Assembly (NCBI GenBank): GCA_037176705.1
Contig: CM073895.1
Location: 106,404,551 to 106,468,550 of the forward strand
DNA length: 64,000 nucleotides
DNA from: Molossus alvarezi
Taxonomy: Eukaryota > Chordata > Mammalia > Chiroptera > Molossidae
Direction: 5' to 3'
Shown here: in pieces, positions 10,968-23,212 of the stretch
Numbering within the stretch: the first letter of the stretch is position 1
Layout of the letters: each line of letters opens with the position of its first letter
Made by a program: the position numbers and the translations under genes
The notes under the pieces: model-generated
Seen by the model: only the letters and a program-made list of their open reading frames with translations
Database searches by the model: none
What the model was told of the DNA's origin: nothing

Positions 10968-11220
10968 TTTTTTTTTTTTTATCCTCACCTGAGGATATTT
11001 TTCCATTTTTTGTACAGATAGAGTGGGAGGGAGAGAGAGGAAGGGAGAGAGAGAGAGAAACATCGACGTGAAGGGACACATCGAGTGGCTGCCACCCGCA
11101 CGACCAACCAGGGCCGGGGACAAACAGCAACCGAAGTACATACCCTTAGCGGGATCCAAACCCGGGTCTCTCCGGACCACAGGCCGACGCTCTAACCGCT
11201 GAGCCAAACTGGCCAGGGCT
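10968..11220 (-). mobile_element. tRNA-derived SINE, VES-like (bat), copy 2
   Basis: This is the same element as at 2893-3145, in the same orientation and at the same point of the monomer, so it was inherited by duplication. The A tail (poly-T on the plus strand) is 13 long here. It carries tccggaccacagg near 11172 where the other three copies have tccggaccgcagg, a probable CpG decay change. Confidence 0.8.
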
Positions 11221-11414
11221 CAAGCCCATTTTTGAAGGCGATACTTGGAAAAACTTTGGTTTCTGCTGTAGCAGTTGGTTTCACATGATTCTTACTCAGA
11301 ACAGTGAACCAACGTATGGCCTAGACTGAATCAATGGTAAGATTGATAACTACTGGTGTCACACATGTGCATTCCTGAAGCAGTGAAACTGAACACATCT
11401 AAGGTGATGTAGTT

Positions 11415-11431
11415 GAAACATTGGTTGTCTC
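11415..11431 (+). repeat. L1 5' target-site duplication, copy 2
   Basis: This 17-bp duplication immediately precedes the second L1 and is identical to 3340-3356. Confidence 0.88.
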
Positions 11432-12251
11432 GAATGACCGAAAAATGGCGGCGGAGTGAACGGAGCTACACATACCGTCTCCCAGAACCAAACTGGTATT
11501 ACAACTCTAACACAGACAAATCGACAGGAAAAACCAACAGAAAAGCAGTTTGGAGGACCATACAACGAGGGACACTGACTCCATCCCGGTAGGCTTGCGA
11601 AGGCGCGAGACGGGGCTGGGAGCCCACGGTCGGCAGCTCGGCAGCGGCCTTCGCTGGGAGCAGCGCCCTCGGGTTACACTCCCAGTCGGCTCCACAGCGC
11701 AGCCGGGACAGAGGCTAAAACAGCCACAGCCACTCACCTTGGGCTCCGGCAGAGGGAGGGCAGACTGGACTGGAGCTGTGTCGGGACACTCGGGGTTTGG
11801 AGGGCGCTCGGAGCTTTGGCTGAGTGCAGCCACTCAGGACAGTGGCCACATTGCTCCTTCCCAGGGCTCTGAGGAGAGGCAGCAGCCCCTCCCTCGGAGA
11901 TCCAACCCCACCCTGTGGGCCATTGAAGTGCTAATTGAGGCTCACTAACAACTAACATCTGCCCCACCCTCGTGAAAGCCCCTTGACTGAGCACCAGACG
12001 GAGTTTTTCAATCAACTGACAACCCAAAACTCATCAATTGACCTAGACTGCTAGCTCCAGGCAAAAAGCTAGAGGATAACAGTACGTTTCCTGGGCTGGC
12101 AACTTTAACCAGGAAAGTAAGACTTGACAGTGGTGTTCAACGTGGGTCCTCCCTCGCTCATCTAAACACAGGAGAGGGAGCCACAAACAGCAGAACACCA
12201 ACACCCACAGGGAGAACTTGACAGGCTCCAAAGCCCACAGTGATAGCCAAA
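11432..12251 (+). promoter_or_regulatory. L1 5' UTR with internal promoter and YY1-type site, copy 2
   Basis: This 820-nt CpG-rich leader has the YY1-type motif at 11442-11452. It carries ccgtctcccag near 11480, as in copies 3 and 4. Promoter activity is inferred from known L1 biology. Confidence 0.7.
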
Positions 12252-13133
12252 ATGGTGAAACACAGAAACAGAAGTCAAATGAAAGAGCAAGACACCTCCA
12301 CCGAAGATGAGATCAATGTGGAGCAATTAGGCATGTTAACAGAGCTAGAATTCAGAGCCATGATCTTGAGGAAGTTGAACAGCATGAGTAAGGACATAGA
12401 GACACTGAAAATAAGCCAAATGGAAATTAAAAACCAACAAGAAGAGATAAAAAATGACATATCCGAAATGAAAAACACATTGGAAGGTTTAAAAAGCAGA
12501 GTAGGGGAAGCTGAGGACCGGATCAGTGAATTAGAAGACAGGGTAGAAAAAATCAACCAATCAGAAAAACAAAAGGAAAAAACTATTAAAAAACAGGAAG
12601 ACAGCTTAAGAGAACTATGGGACAACTGGAAACGGAATAATGTTCGCATCATAGGAGTCCCCGAAGAAGAAGAAAATGAGCAAGGGATAGAGAATATATT
12701 CAAAAAAATAGTGAGAGAAAACTTCCCTAATTTGGTGAAGGAAGAAGGCATTCATGTCCAAGAAGCACAGAGAGTCCCAAGTAAGAAGAACCCAAACAGG
12801 TCCACACCAAGACACATAGTAATTAAAATGCCACAAATTAAAGACAAAGAGAGAATCCTAAAAGCAGCAAGAGATAAGCAACAGGTTACCTACAAAGGGA
12901 ACCCCATAAGGCTCTCAGCGGACTTCTCACAAGAAACACTACAGGCCAGAAGAGAATGGCATGAAGTAATCAAAGTCATGAAAAACAAGAATCTGAATCC
13001 AAGACTACTCTACCCAGCAAGGCTATCATTCAAAATAGAAGATCAAATAAAGAGCTTCCCAGACAAAAAAAGGCTAAGGGAATACATTAGCACCAAACCA
13101 GCACTGCAAGAAATGTTAAAAGGACTGCTGTAA
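12252..13133 (+). CDS. ORF1: LINE-1 ORF1p, copy 2
   Basis: This is an intact 293-codon frame starting at the Kozak-type ATG, with the same coiled-coil, RRM (VRIIGVPE) and C-terminal (ARREW, YPARLSF) landmarks as copy 1. It reads T185 and Q195, as copy 3 does; the two ORF1 proteins look identical. It could still give a functional RNA-binding protein if transcribed. Confidence 0.93.
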   Translation: MVKHRNRSQMKEQDTSTEDEINVEQLGMLTELEFRAMILRKLNSMSKDIETLKISQMEIKNQQEEIKNDISEMKNTLEGLKSRVGEAEDRISELEDRVEKINQSEKQKEKTIKKQEDSLRELWDNWKRNNVRIIGVPEEEENEQGIENIFKKIVRENFPNLVKEEGIHVQEAQRVPSKKNPNRSTPRHIVIKMPQIKDKERILKAARDKQQVTYKGNPIRLSADFSQETLQARREWHEVIKVMKNKNLNPRLLYPARLSFKIEDQIKSFPDKKRLREYISTKPALQEMLKGLL

Positions 13134-13178
13134 TTAGCAGTAGAAATGGGAAGAAAAATAAAACCACACTAAACAAAA

Positions 13179-16100
13179 ATGGCAATAAATAAGTACATAT
13201 CAATAATCACCTTAAACGTAAATGGATTGAATGCTCCCATAAAGAGACACAGAGTAGCTGATTGGATAAGAAAGCATGACTCATCTATATGTTGTTTACA
13301 AGAGACCCACCTCTCAACAAAAGACTCACATAGGTTGAAAGTGAAGGGATGGAAAAAAATTTTCCGAGCAAATGGAAAGCAAAAAAAAGCTGGGGTAGCA
13401 ATTCTCATATCTGATAAAATAGATTTCAAAATGAAGACCATAACTAGAGACAAAGACGGCCACTACATAACCTTGAAAGGATCTATCCAACAGGAAGATA
13501 TAACCTTGATAAACATATATGCACCCAATATAGGAGCACCAAAATATATTAAAAATCTTCTGGAGGACTTCCAAGGAGAAATCGACAATAATACAATCAT
13601 AGCAGGGGACTTCAACACCCCGTTGACAGCACTGGATAGATCCTCTAGGCAAAAAATTAGCAAGGAAACAGAGACTCTAAATGAAGCACTAGACCAAATG
13701 GATTTAATAGATATCTACAGAGAATTACACCCCAAAACTACAGAATACACATTCTTCTCAAGTGCACATGGGACATTCTCAAAGATAGACCACATGATAG
13801 GACACAAACTAAATCTCTACAAGTTCAAGAAGATTGAAATCATATCAAGCATCTTCTCAGATCACAATGGCATGAAACTAGAAATCAATTGCAACAAGAA
13901 CATGCAAAGACATTTCAACACATGGAGGCTAAATAGCATGTTATTAAACAATGAATGGGTCACCGAGGAGATCAAGGAAGAAATTAAAAACTTCCTGGAA
14001 ACCAATGAAAATGAACACACAACAACACAAAATCTATGGGATGCAGCGAAAGCAGTTCTGAGAGGGAAGTTCATAGCACTACAGGCCTACCTCAAAAAAC
14101 AAGAAAAATTTCTAATTGACTGTCTAACCTCACAACTTAAAGAATTAGAAAGCAAACAAAAAGAAAACCCCAGAGCAAGTAGAAGGAAGGAAATAGTAAA
14201 GATCAGAGCAGAAATAAATGACATAGAGACCAAAAAAACAATTCAAAGGATCAATGAAACAAAGAGCTGGTTTTTCGAAAAGATAAACAAGATTGATGGA
14301 CCCTTAGCTAGACTCACCAAGAAACAAAGAGAGAGAACCCAAATATACAAAATCAGAAATGAAAGAGGAGAAGTAACAACCAACACCACGGAAATACAAA
14401 AGATCGTTAACAACTACTATGAACAACTATATGGCAACAAATTCGACAATCTAAGCGAAATGGACAAATTTCTAGAAACACACAGTCTCCCAAAACTATT
14501 CCCGGAAGAGATAGAAAACTTGAACAGACCAATAACAACTAAGGAAATTGAAGAGGTAATCCAGACTCTCCCAGCAAACAAAAGCCCAGGCCCAGATGGT
14601 TTCACAGGGGAGTTTTACCGAACATTCCAAAAAGAACTAACACCCATTCTCCTCAAACTATTTCAAAAAATTCAAGAAGAAGGAAGACTTCCAAACACGT
14701 TCTATGAGGCCAGCATAATTCTAATTCTAAAACCGGAAAAAGACACTACGAAGAAAGAAAACTACAGGCCAATATCCCTGATGAACTTAGACGCCAAAAT
14801 CCTGAACAAAATATTAGCAAATCGGATCCAGAAATACATCAAGAAAATTATTCACCATGACCAAGTGGGATTCATTCCAGGGATGCAAGGCTGGTACAAT
14901 ATTCGCAAATCAATAAACGTGATACACCACATAAACAAAATGAAGAATAAAAACCACATGATCATATCAATAGATGCTGAAAAAGCATTCGACAAAATCC
15001 AGCATCCATTTCTGATAAAAACGCTCAGCAATGTAGGAATAGAGGGATCATATCTCGACATAATAAAGGCCATATATGAAAGACCTACAGCCAACATCAT
15101 ACTCAATGGGCAGAAACTAAAAACATTTCCATTAAGAACAGGAACAAGACAGGGATGTCCACTTTCGCCACTCTTATTTTACATTGTACTGGAAGTCTTA
15201 GCCACAGCAATCAGACATGAAGAAAAAATTAAAGGGATCCAAATTGGAAAGGAGGAAGTGAAACTGTCATTATTTGCAGATGACATGATATTGTACATAG
15301 AAAACCCTAAAGACTCCATCAAAAATCTATTAGACTTAATAAATGAATTTGGCAAAGTAGCAGGATACAAAATTAACGTCAAGAAATCGACGGCATTCTT
15401 GTACATCAATGATGAACTCACAGAAAGAGAAACTGAAAAAACAATCCCATTTACCATCGCTCCAAAAAAATTACGATACCTAGGAATAAACTTAACCAAA
15501 GAAGTAAAGGACCTATTTGCAGAAACCTACAGGTCATTGAAAAAAGAAATAGAGGAAGATATAAAAAAGTGGAAGCACATACCCTGTTCATGGATTGGAA
15601 GAATTAACATAATTAAAATGTCCATACTACCCAAAGCAATCTATAGATTCAATGCAATCCCCATCAAAATACCAACGACATATTTCATAGAACTAGAACA
15701 AATACTTCAAAAGTTCATATGGAACCAAAAAAGACCTCGAACAGCCACAGCAATCTTGAAAAAGAAGAACAAAGTAGGTGGGATCACAATACCAGATATC
15801 AGGTTATACTACAAAGCGACTGTAACCAAAACAGCCTGGTACTGGCACAAGAACAGGCATATAGACCAGTGGAACAGAATTGAAAACCCAGAAATGGACC
15901 CAAGGCAATACGCTCAATTAATATTTGACAAAGGTGGCAAGAGCATACAGTGGAGTCAAGACAGCCTCTTTAATAAATGGTGTTGGGAAAATTGGACAGC
16001 TACATGCAAAAAAATGAAACTAGACCATCAACTTACACCATACACCAAAATAAACTCAAAATGGATAAAAGACTTAATTGTGACCCGTGAATCCATAAAA

Positions 16101-16337
16101 ATTCTAGAAGAAAATGTAGGCAAGAAAATTTCGGACATCATACGGAGCAGAATTTTCACTGATACATCACCTAAGGCAACAGAAATAAAGGAGAAAATGA
16201 ACACATGGGACTACATAAAACTAAAAAGCTTCTGCACAGCAAAAGAAACAATCATCAAAATGGAAAGGCAACCCACTGTATGGGAGAACATCATTGCCAA
16301 TGATGTATCAGATAAGGGGTTAATTTCCAATATATAG
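13179..16337 (+). CDS. ORF2: LINE-1 ORF2p, endonuclease and reverse transcriptase, truncated, copy 2
   Basis: This is a 1,052-codon frame ending at the same TAG as copy 1. All endonuclease landmarks (N13, E42, D144/N146, D204, SDH 227-229) and reverse-transcriptase landmarks (D599, QGCPLSP, FADD 699-702) are present. Private substitutions are T783 (N in copies 1 and 3) and K982 (N in copies 1 and 3); neither falls on a catalytic residue. The protein would lack the cysteine-rich C-terminus. Confidence 0.92.
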   Translation: MAINKYISIITLNVNGLNAPIKRHRVADWIRKHDSSICCLQETHLSTKDSHRLKVKGWKKIFRANGKQKKAGVAILISDKIDFKMKTITRDKDGHYITLKGSIQQEDITLINIYAPNIGAPKYIKNLLEDFQGEIDNNTIIAGDFNTPLTALDRSSRQKISKETETLNEALDQMDLIDIYRELHPKTTEYTFFSSAHGTFSKIDHMIGHKLNLYKFKKIEIISSIFSDHNGMKLEINCNKNMQRHFNTWRLNSMLLNNEWVTEEIKEEIKNFLETNENEHTTTQNLWDAAKAVLRGKFIALQAYLKKQEKFLIDCLTSQLKELESKQKENPRASRRKEIVKIRAEINDIETKKTIQRINETKSWFFEKINKIDGPLARLTKKQRERTQIYKIRNERGEVTTNTTEIQKIVNNYYEQLYGNKFDNLSEMDKFLETHSLPKLFPEEIENLNRPITTKEIEEVIQTLPANKSPGPDGFTGEFYRTFQKELTPILLKLFQKIQEEGRLPNTFYEASIILILKPEKDTTKKENYRPISLMNLDAKILNKILANRIQKYIKKIIHHDQVGFIPGMQGWYNIRKSINVIHHINKMKNKNHMIISIDAEKAFDKIQHPFLIKTLSNVGIEGSYLDIIKAIYERPTANIILNGQKLKTFPLRTGTRQGCPLSPLLFYIVLEVLATAIRHEEKIKGIQIGKEEVKLSLFADDMILYIENPKDSIKNLLDLINEFGKVAGYKINVKKSTAFLYINDELTERETEKTIPFTIAPKKLRYLGINLTKEVKDLFAETYRSLKKEIEEDIKKWKHIPCSWIGRINIIKMSILPKAIYRFNAIPIKIPTTYFIELEQILQKFIWNQKRPRTATAILKKKNKVGGITIPDIRLYYKATVTKTAWYWHKNRHIDQWNRIENPEMDPRQYAQLIFDKGGKSIQWSQDSLFNKWCWENWTATCKKMKLDHQLTPYTKINSKWIKDLIVTRESIKILEENVGKKISDIIRSRIFTDTSPKATEIKEKMNTWDYIKLKSFCTAKETIIKMERQPTVWENIIANDVSDKGLISNI

Positions 16338-17002
16338 AGAGTGCTCATACAACTCCACAAAAGGAAGACAAAGAACCCAATTAAAAAATGGGCAGAGGAG
16401 CTGAATAGACACCTCTCCAAACAGGACATACAAATGGCCAAGAGACATATGAAGAAATGCTCAACATCACTAATCATCAGAGAGATGCAAATTAAAACAA
16501 CAATGAGGTATCACCTCACACCTGTCAGAATGGCCGCCATCAACAAATCATCAAACAACAAGTGTTGGCGAGGGTGTGGAGAAAAGGGGACTCTAATACA
16601 CTGCTGGTGGGAATGCAGACTGGTGCAGCCGCTATGGAAAACAATATGGTGCTACCTCAAAAATTAAAAATTGAAATTCCATTTGACCCAGTGATCCCAC
16701 TGTTGGGAATATACCCTAAGAAGCCTGAAACACCAATCAGGAAGAATATATGTACCCCCATGTTCATAGCAGCACTATTTACAATAGCTAAGATCTGGAA
16801 ACAGCCCAAGTGTCCACCAGTAGACGAATGGATAAAAAAGCTGTGGTACATATACACAATGGAGTACTATGCAGCGGTAAGAAAGAAAGATCTCTTATCC
16901 TTTGAGACGATATGGAGGGACCTGGAAAGTATTATCCTAAGTGAAAGAAGCCAAGCAGAAAAAGACAAATACCACATGATCTCACTTATATACGGAATAT
17001 AA
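16338..17002 (+). pseudogene. ORF2: ORF2 C-terminal remnant beyond the stop, copy 2
   Basis: This remnant continues in frame past the TAG through the cysteine-rich segment to TAA 16665-16667, then resumes in the -1 frame after a one-base loss at about 16658-16663. The lesions match copies 1 and 3. Confidence 0.9.
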
Positions 17003-17266
17003 TGAAATAACAGTCTGAGGAATACAGTAAACCCAGACACATGGAAGTAGGGCACAGACTGACATCCCTCAGAAGAGGGGATGGGGGGTGGGGGGGTGGG
17101 AAGAGATAAACCACAGAACTTATATGCATGTATGCATGACCAATGGACATGGACAACTAAGCCGGGGACAGGGTGGAGGGGGGGTGAGGGTGCCAATGGG
17201 GTAAAAGGTAAAATATCTGTAACAAAAATAAATAAAAAAGCTGTGGTACATATACAAAAAAAAAAA
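17003..17266 (+). other. L1 3' UTR with G-rich tracts and tail, copy 2
   Basis: G-run clusters lie at 17077-17100 and 17164-17190. The second is interrupted (tgaggg where copy 1 has tggggg). AATAAA motifs are at 17227-17236. The ORF2-derived 25-nt stretch occurs in the tail at 17232-17256. Confidence 0.8.
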
Positions 17267-17283
17267 GAAACATTCGTTGTCTC
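17267..17283 (+). repeat. L1 3' target-site duplication, copy 2
   Basis: This carries the derived C at the ninth base, as in copies 1 and 3. Confidence 0.88.
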
Positions 17284-18106
17284 CATGCAAGGAGTAAATC
17301 CATGAATTGGAAGACACTGACAATACCAAGGGTTTTTCACATTGAACATCTCTGTGAATGAGAACAAGAGGAGTGTTCTAGAGAAAATGCACTTGTGCAG
17401 TGGACCTGGGTATCCATTTCAATTACGTACACACTAACTATGCCCTGTGTGCAGGGCATACTTTACATTGGAGTGTCAAACAGTGTTGTAAGTAGATGCA
17501 GGTGTCTACCTTCTTTCCTATGTGACCAGGAAAGTCAACCTGTACTAGTTGATGAGGCAGCCTTTCCACATACTACCTATTAGCCCAGCATATGTGTTAT
17601 TTGCCTGGAAGTGTCTATGAGTCAGCTTGATATCCAGCAAAGGCTGGGCTGCAGAAATCAAACACATTGTTTAGGGCAATGTTCAGGTCATGGAAATCTA
17701 TACCCTATTCAGTTCTACACACATTTTTTAAAGTTGTGAACGAATGAATCAGTGTCATTCTTGGATCCATCATACATTTCACTGTTTGTACCGATTTCCT
17801 CAAAAAACATAAGGAGTAGATACCTGTTTTCTCCTGAGAATTCAAAGTAAACGCTTTCCATCATTGTGAAATGCTGGAATTGTACCTTGTTCATGAATGG
17901 AATCTCCCGAACCTATATTTCTAATTCCCTGTGACAAATTCAGCCTATTTCTTGATAACTGACAAGTACTCAATCCCCTTATTCCAGCCATTAGAACAAA
18001 AAAGGGATCAATTTAAAAGAGGGAGTGTCAGTCTTTGAACAATGGTCATGGATTCACTTGTTTCAAGACTATTTCCCCGAAGAACCTATGGGAATACACT
18101 GGCATA

Positions 18107-20067
18107 GTCAAAAGTGTTCATGACTGGTGTTCTTTCTGTGCAGAATAATAGAATAACATTCAGTTCAAGAGCAGAATGGAAACCTTAATACGGTTGCAGT
18201 GTCCAATGGACAGTTTAGTGGCTCCCTGTTCAAAGAACTGTGTCCAATAGACAACCTTCTTCAAATAATATCCAAATATTGAGAAAAAGATTCTAGGGCT
18301 ATACCCGCTTCACACGAAATGGAACCACCACTGTTGTACTGTTTTTCATATTACGTGTTCTTAGTACAGTTGTGGAAAGTATTGATTTAAGGAAATGTGG
18401 CTACCTGACTCTTGATAGGTCCTTAGATATACTTTTCACTCTAGTTTGATTGTAGGAGAGTGTATACAAACCAAACCTTTTCCAAATGAACTGTGTGAGA
18501 ACTCTTCACTTCAGTGGCACCAAAGTCACTTACATAAAGCCTAGAGCGTGAGGATCCTCAAAGCATATGTTGTTTTGGTTAAGTGTTTAAGAAATGTCAA
18601 TTTGTAAAGGTGGAATCACACTGAAACTTCGCAGTGTAAGTTTCTTTCCCTTGTTTCAGACAAAGAGACACAAGACTTGCTGGTGCAGACTTGGATATAC
18701 TGAACTATGGGCAAAACTCTGTGAGAGCCAGGGGCCACATTCACTCAGTGGCATGTTTTTCCCTGGGAAGTTAAGTACCTTTGCAGGGAAAGTGTGAACA
18801 AACATGTTCTAGTCAAACAACTGTTGGAATGAATGAATATCTCCATTTGGGTTAAGTGAATGCACAGATCTTGAGTAACATGAACACTTTAACGTACATT
18901 CTCCTCGTTTTATAGGGAGATCCAGTCATATCATGGAAAGAACCACTAGGACAGAGCACACTTATGTGTAGAATCAAAAGTTATCCCTTTTTCTGTTCTG
19001 TGTTGTTCTTGGTTTCAAAGATTGCATCGTCTTGAAGCCCATTTTTGAAGGCGATACTTGGAGAAAGTTTGGTTTCTGCTGTAGCAGTTGGTTTCACATG
19101 ATTCTTACTCAGAACAGTGAACCAACGTATGTCCAAGACTGAATCAATGGAAAGATTGATAACTACTGGTGTCACACATGTGCATTCTTGAAGCAGTGAT
19201 ACTGAACACATCTAAAGTGATGTAGTTGAAACATTGGTTGTCTCCATGCAAGGAGTAAATCCATGAATTGGAAGACACTGACAATACCAAGGGTTTTTCA
19301 CATTGAACATCTCTGTGAATGAGAACAAGAGGAGTGTTCTAGAGAAAATGCACTTGTGCAGTGGACCTGGGTATCCATTTCAATTACGTACACACTAACT
19401 ATGCCCTGTGTGCAGGGCATACTTTACATTGGAGTGTCAAACAGTGTTGTAAGTAGATGCAGGTGTCTACCTTCTTTCCTATGTGACCAGGAAAGTCAAC
19501 CTGTACTAGTTGATGAGGCAGCCTTTCCACATACTACCTATTAGCCCAGCATATGTGTTATTTGCCTGGAAGTGTCTATGAGTCAGCTTGATATCCAGCA
19601 AAGGCTGGGCTGCAGAAATCAAACACATTGTTTAGGGCAATGTTCAGGTCATGGAAATCTATACCCTATTCAGTTCTACACACATTTTTTAAAGTTGTGA
19701 ACGAATGAATCAGTGTCATTCTTGGATCCATCATACATTTCACTGTTTGTGCCGATTTCCTCAAAAAACATAAGGAGTAGATACCTGTTTTCTCCTGAGA
19801 ATTCAAAGTAAACGCTTTCCATCATTGTGAAATGCTGGAATTGTACCTTGTTCATGAATGGAATCTCCCGAACCTATCTTTCTAATTCCCTGTGACCAAT
19901 TCAGCCTATTTCTTGATAACTGCCAAGTACTCAATCCCCTTATTCCAGCCATTAGAACAAAAAAGGGATCAATTTAAAAGAGGGAGTGTCAGTCTTTGAA
20001 CGATGGGCATGGATTCACTTGTTTCAAGACTATTTCCCCGAAGAACCTATGGGAATACACTGGCATA
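18107..20067. repeat. Satellite monomer M4 (plain, recombinant-looking)
   Basis: This 1,961-bp monomer has a subfamily A 5' part (aatggacagtttag, gtgtccaata, gtcaatttg) but no SINE or L1. Both target sites are uninterrupted (around 19040 and 19231). From about 18840 it follows M14 and M22 instead: atatctccatt, tttttctgttctg, gattgcatcg, ttggagaaag, gaacgatgggcatgg. The switch lies between about 18660 and 18840, which suggests unequal crossover or gene conversion between an A-type and an M14-type monomer. It gives a local empty-site allele for both transposons. Confidence 0.92.
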
Positions 20068-21002
20068 GTCAAAAGTGTTCATGACTGGTGTTCTTTCTGT
20101 GCAGAATAATAGAATAACATTCAGTTCAAGAGCAGAATGGAAACCTTAATACGGTTGCAGTGTCCAATGGACAGTTTAGTGGCTCCCTGTTCAAAGAACT
20201 GTGTCCAATAGACAACCTTCTTCAAATAATATCCAAATATTGAGAAAAAGATTCTAGGGCTATACCCGCTTCACACGAAATGGAACCACCACTGTTGTAC
20301 TGTTTTTCATATTACGTGTTCTTAGTACAGTTGTGGAAAGTATTGATTTAAGGAAATGTGGCTACCTGACTCTTGATAGGTCCTTAGATATACTTTTCAC
20401 TCTAGTTTGATTGTAGGAGAGTGTATACAAACCAAACCTTTCCCAAATGAACTGTGTGAGAACTCTTCACTTCAGTGGCACCAAAGTCACTTACATAAAG
20501 CCTAGAGCGTGAGGATCCTCAAAGCATATGTTGTTTTGGTTAAGTGTTTAAGAAATGTCAATTTGTAAAGGTGGAATCACACTGAAACTTCGCAGTGTAA
20601 GTTTCTTTCCCTTGTTTCAGACAAAGAGACACAAGACTTGCTGGTGCAGTCTTGGATATACTGAACTATGGGCAAAACTCTGTGAGAGCCAGGGGCCACA
20701 TTCACTCAGTGGCATGTTTTTCCCTGGGAAGTTAAGTACCTTTGCAGGGAAAGTGTGAACAAACATGTTCTAGTCAAACAACTGTTGGAATGAATGAATA
20801 TTTCCATTTGGGTTAAGGGAATGCACAGATCTTGAGTAACATGAACACTTTAACGTACATTCTCCTCGTTTTATAGGGAGATCCAGTCATATCATGGAAA
20901 GAACAACTAGGACAGAGCACACTTATGTGTAGAATCAAAAGTTATCCCTTTTTGTGTTCTGTGTTGTTCATGGTTTCAAAGATTGGATCGTATTGTAGCC
21001 CA

Positions 21003-21254
21003 TTTTTTTTTTTTATCCTCACCTGAGGATATTTTTCCATTTTTTGTACAGATAGAGTGGGAGGGAGAGAGAGGAAGGGAGAGAGAGAGAGAAACATCGA
21101 CGTGAAGGGACACATCGAGTGGCTGCCACCCGCACGACCAACCAGGGCCGGGGACAAACAGCAACCGAAGTACATACCCTTAGCGGGATCCAAACCCGGG
21201 TCTCTCCGGACCGCAGGCCGACGCTCTAACCGCTGAGCCAAACTGGCCAGGGCT
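21003..21254 (-). mobile_element. tRNA-derived SINE, VES-like (bat), copy 3
   Basis: This is the same SINE insertion as copies 1 and 2, with a 12-base A tail. Copies 3 and 4 look identical across the element. Confidence 0.8.
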
Positions 21255-21448
21255 CAAGCCCATTTTTGAAGGCGATACTTGGAAAAACTTTGGTTTCTGC
21301 TGTAGCAGTTGGTTTCACATGATTCTTACTCAGAACAGTGAACCAACGTATGGCCTAGACTGAATCAATGGTAAGATTGATAACTACTGGTGTCACACAT
21401 GTGCATTCCTGAAGCAGTGAAACTGAACACATCTAAGGTGATGTAGTT

Positions 21449-21465
21449 GAAACATTGGTTGTCTC
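21449..21465 (+). repeat. L1 5' target-site duplication, copy 3
   Basis: This 17-bp duplication is identical to the other 5' copies and immediately precedes the third L1. Confidence 0.88.
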
Positions 21466-22285
21466 GAATGACCGAAAAATGGCGGCGGAGTGAACGGAGC
21501 TACACATACCGTCTCCCAGAACCAAACTGGTATTACAACTCTAACACAGACAAATCGACAGGAAAAACCAACAGAAAAGCAGTTTGGAGGACCATACAAC
21601 GAGGGACACTGACTCCATCCCGGTAGGCTTGCGAAGGCGCGAGACGGGGCTGGGAGCCCACGGTCGGCAGCTCGGCAGCGGCCTTCGCTGGGAGCAGCGC
21701 CCTCGGGTTACACTCCCAGTCGGCTCCACAGCGCAGCCGGGACAGAGGCTAAAACAGCCACAGCCACTCACCTTGGGCTCCGGCAGAGGGAGGGCAGACT
21801 GGACTGGAGCTGTGTCGGGACACTCGGGGTTTGGAGGGCGCTCGGAGCTTTGGCTGAGTGCAGCCACTCAGGACAGTGGCCACATTGCTCCTTCCCAGGG
21901 CTCTGAGGAGAGGCAGCAGCCCCTCCCTCGGAGATCCAACCCCACCCTGTGGGCCATTGAAGTGCTAATTGAGGCTCACTAACAACTAACATCTGCCCCA
22001 CCCTCGTGAAAGCCCCTTGACTGAGCACCAGACGGAGTTTTTCAATCAACTGACAACCCAAAACTCATCAATTGACCTAGACTGCTAGCTCCAGGCAAAA
22101 AGCTAGAGGATAACAGTACGTTTCCTGGGCTGGCAACTTTAACCAGGAAAGTAAGACTTGACAGTGGTGTTCAACGTGGGTCCTCCCTCGCTCATCTAAA
22201 CACAGGAGAGGGAGCCACAAACAGCAGAACACCAACACCCACAGGGAGAACTTGACAGGCTCCAAAGCCCACAGTGATAGCCAAA
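21466..22285 (+). promoter_or_regulatory. L1 5' UTR with internal promoter and YY1-type site, copy 3
   Basis: This 820-nt CpG-rich leader has the YY1-type motif at 21476-21486. Promoter function is inferred from known L1 5' UTRs. Confidence 0.7.
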
Positions 22286-23167
22286 ATGGTGAAACACAGA
22301 AACAGAAGTCAAATGAAAGAGCAAGACACCTCCACCGAAGATGAGATCAATGTGGAGCAATTAGGCATGTTAACAGAGCTAGAATTCAGAGCCATGATCT
22401 TGAGGAAGTTGAACAGCATGAGTAAGGACATAGAGACACTGAAAATAAGCCAAATGGAAATTAAAAACCAACAAGAAGAGATAAAAAATGACATATCCGA
22501 AATGAAAAACACATTGGAAGGTTTAAAAAGCAGAGTAGGGGAAGCTGAGGACCGGATCAGTGAATTAGAAGACAGGGTAGAAAAAATCAACCAATCAGAA
22601 AAACAAAAGGAAAAAACTATTAAAAAACAGGAAGACAGCTTAAGAGAACTATGGGACAACTGGAAACGGAATAATGTTCGCATCATAGGAGTCCCCGAAG
22701 AAGAAGAAAATGAGCAAGGGATAGAGAATATATTCAAAAAAATAGTGAGAGAAAACTTCCCTAATTTGGTGAAGGAAGAAGGCATTCATGTCCAAGAAGC
22801 ACAGAGAGTCCCAAGTAAGAAGAACCCAAACAGGTCCACACCAAGACACATAGTAATTAAAATGCCACAAATTAAAGACAAAGAGAGAATCCTAAAAGCA
22901 GCAAGAGATAAGCAACAGGTTACCTACAAAGGGAACCCCATAAGGCTCTCAGCGGACTTCTCACAAGAAACACTACAGGCCAGAAGAGAATGGCATGAAG
23001 TAATCAAAGTCATGAAAAACAAGAATCTGAATCCAAGACTACTCTACCCAGCAAGGCTATCATTCAAAATAGAAGATCAAATAAAGAGCTTCCCAGACAA
23101 AAAAAGGCTAAGGGAATACATTAGCACCAAACCAGCACTGCAAGAAATGTTAAAAGGACTGCTGTAA
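22286..23167 (+). CDS. ORF1: LINE-1 ORF1p, copy 3
   Basis: This is an intact 293-codon frame whose protein appears identical to copy 2 (T185, Q195). The coiled coil, RRM and C-terminal landmarks are as described for copy 1. Confidence 0.93.
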   Translation: MVKHRNRSQMKEQDTSTEDEINVEQLGMLTELEFRAMILRKLNSMSKDIETLKISQMEIKNQQEEIKNDISEMKNTLEGLKSRVGEAEDRISELEDRVEKINQSEKQKEKTIKKQEDSLRELWDNWKRNNVRIIGVPEEEENEQGIENIFKKIVRENFPNLVKEEGIHVQEAQRVPSKKNPNRSTPRHIVIKMPQIKDKERILKAARDKQQVTYKGNPIRLSADFSQETLQARREWHEVIKVMKNKNLNPRLLYPARLSFKIEDQIKSFPDKKRLREYISTKPALQEMLKGLL

Positions 23168-23212
23168 TTAGCAGTAGAAATGGGAAGAAAAATAAAACCA
23201 CACTAAACAAAA

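Larger units (their letters stand above)
11432..17266 (+). mobile_element. Full-length LINE-1 retrotransposon, copy 2
   Basis: This 5,835-bp element has the same organisation, insertion site, target-site duplication and ORF2 lesions as copy 1. It is one base shorter overall, as seen in a 7-base rather than 8-base G-run near 17178-17184 of the 3' UTR. It groups with copies 3 and 4 rather than copy 1 at several positions (ORF1 T185 and Q195, ORF2 I219, K353 and T855). Private changes are ORF2 T783 and K982. Confidence 0.95.
10033..18106. repeat. Composite monomer M3 (satellite + SINE + L1)
   Basis: This 8,074-bp subfamily A unit directly follows M2 and has the SINE (10968-11220) and L1 (11432-17266) at the same monomer positions. 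M2 and M3 therefore form a true tandem of composite units. Its 3' satellite part differs slightly from M2 (for example acctatatttc where M2 has acctatctttc, near 17915), so exchange with other monomers has continued since the insertions. Confidence 0.93.
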
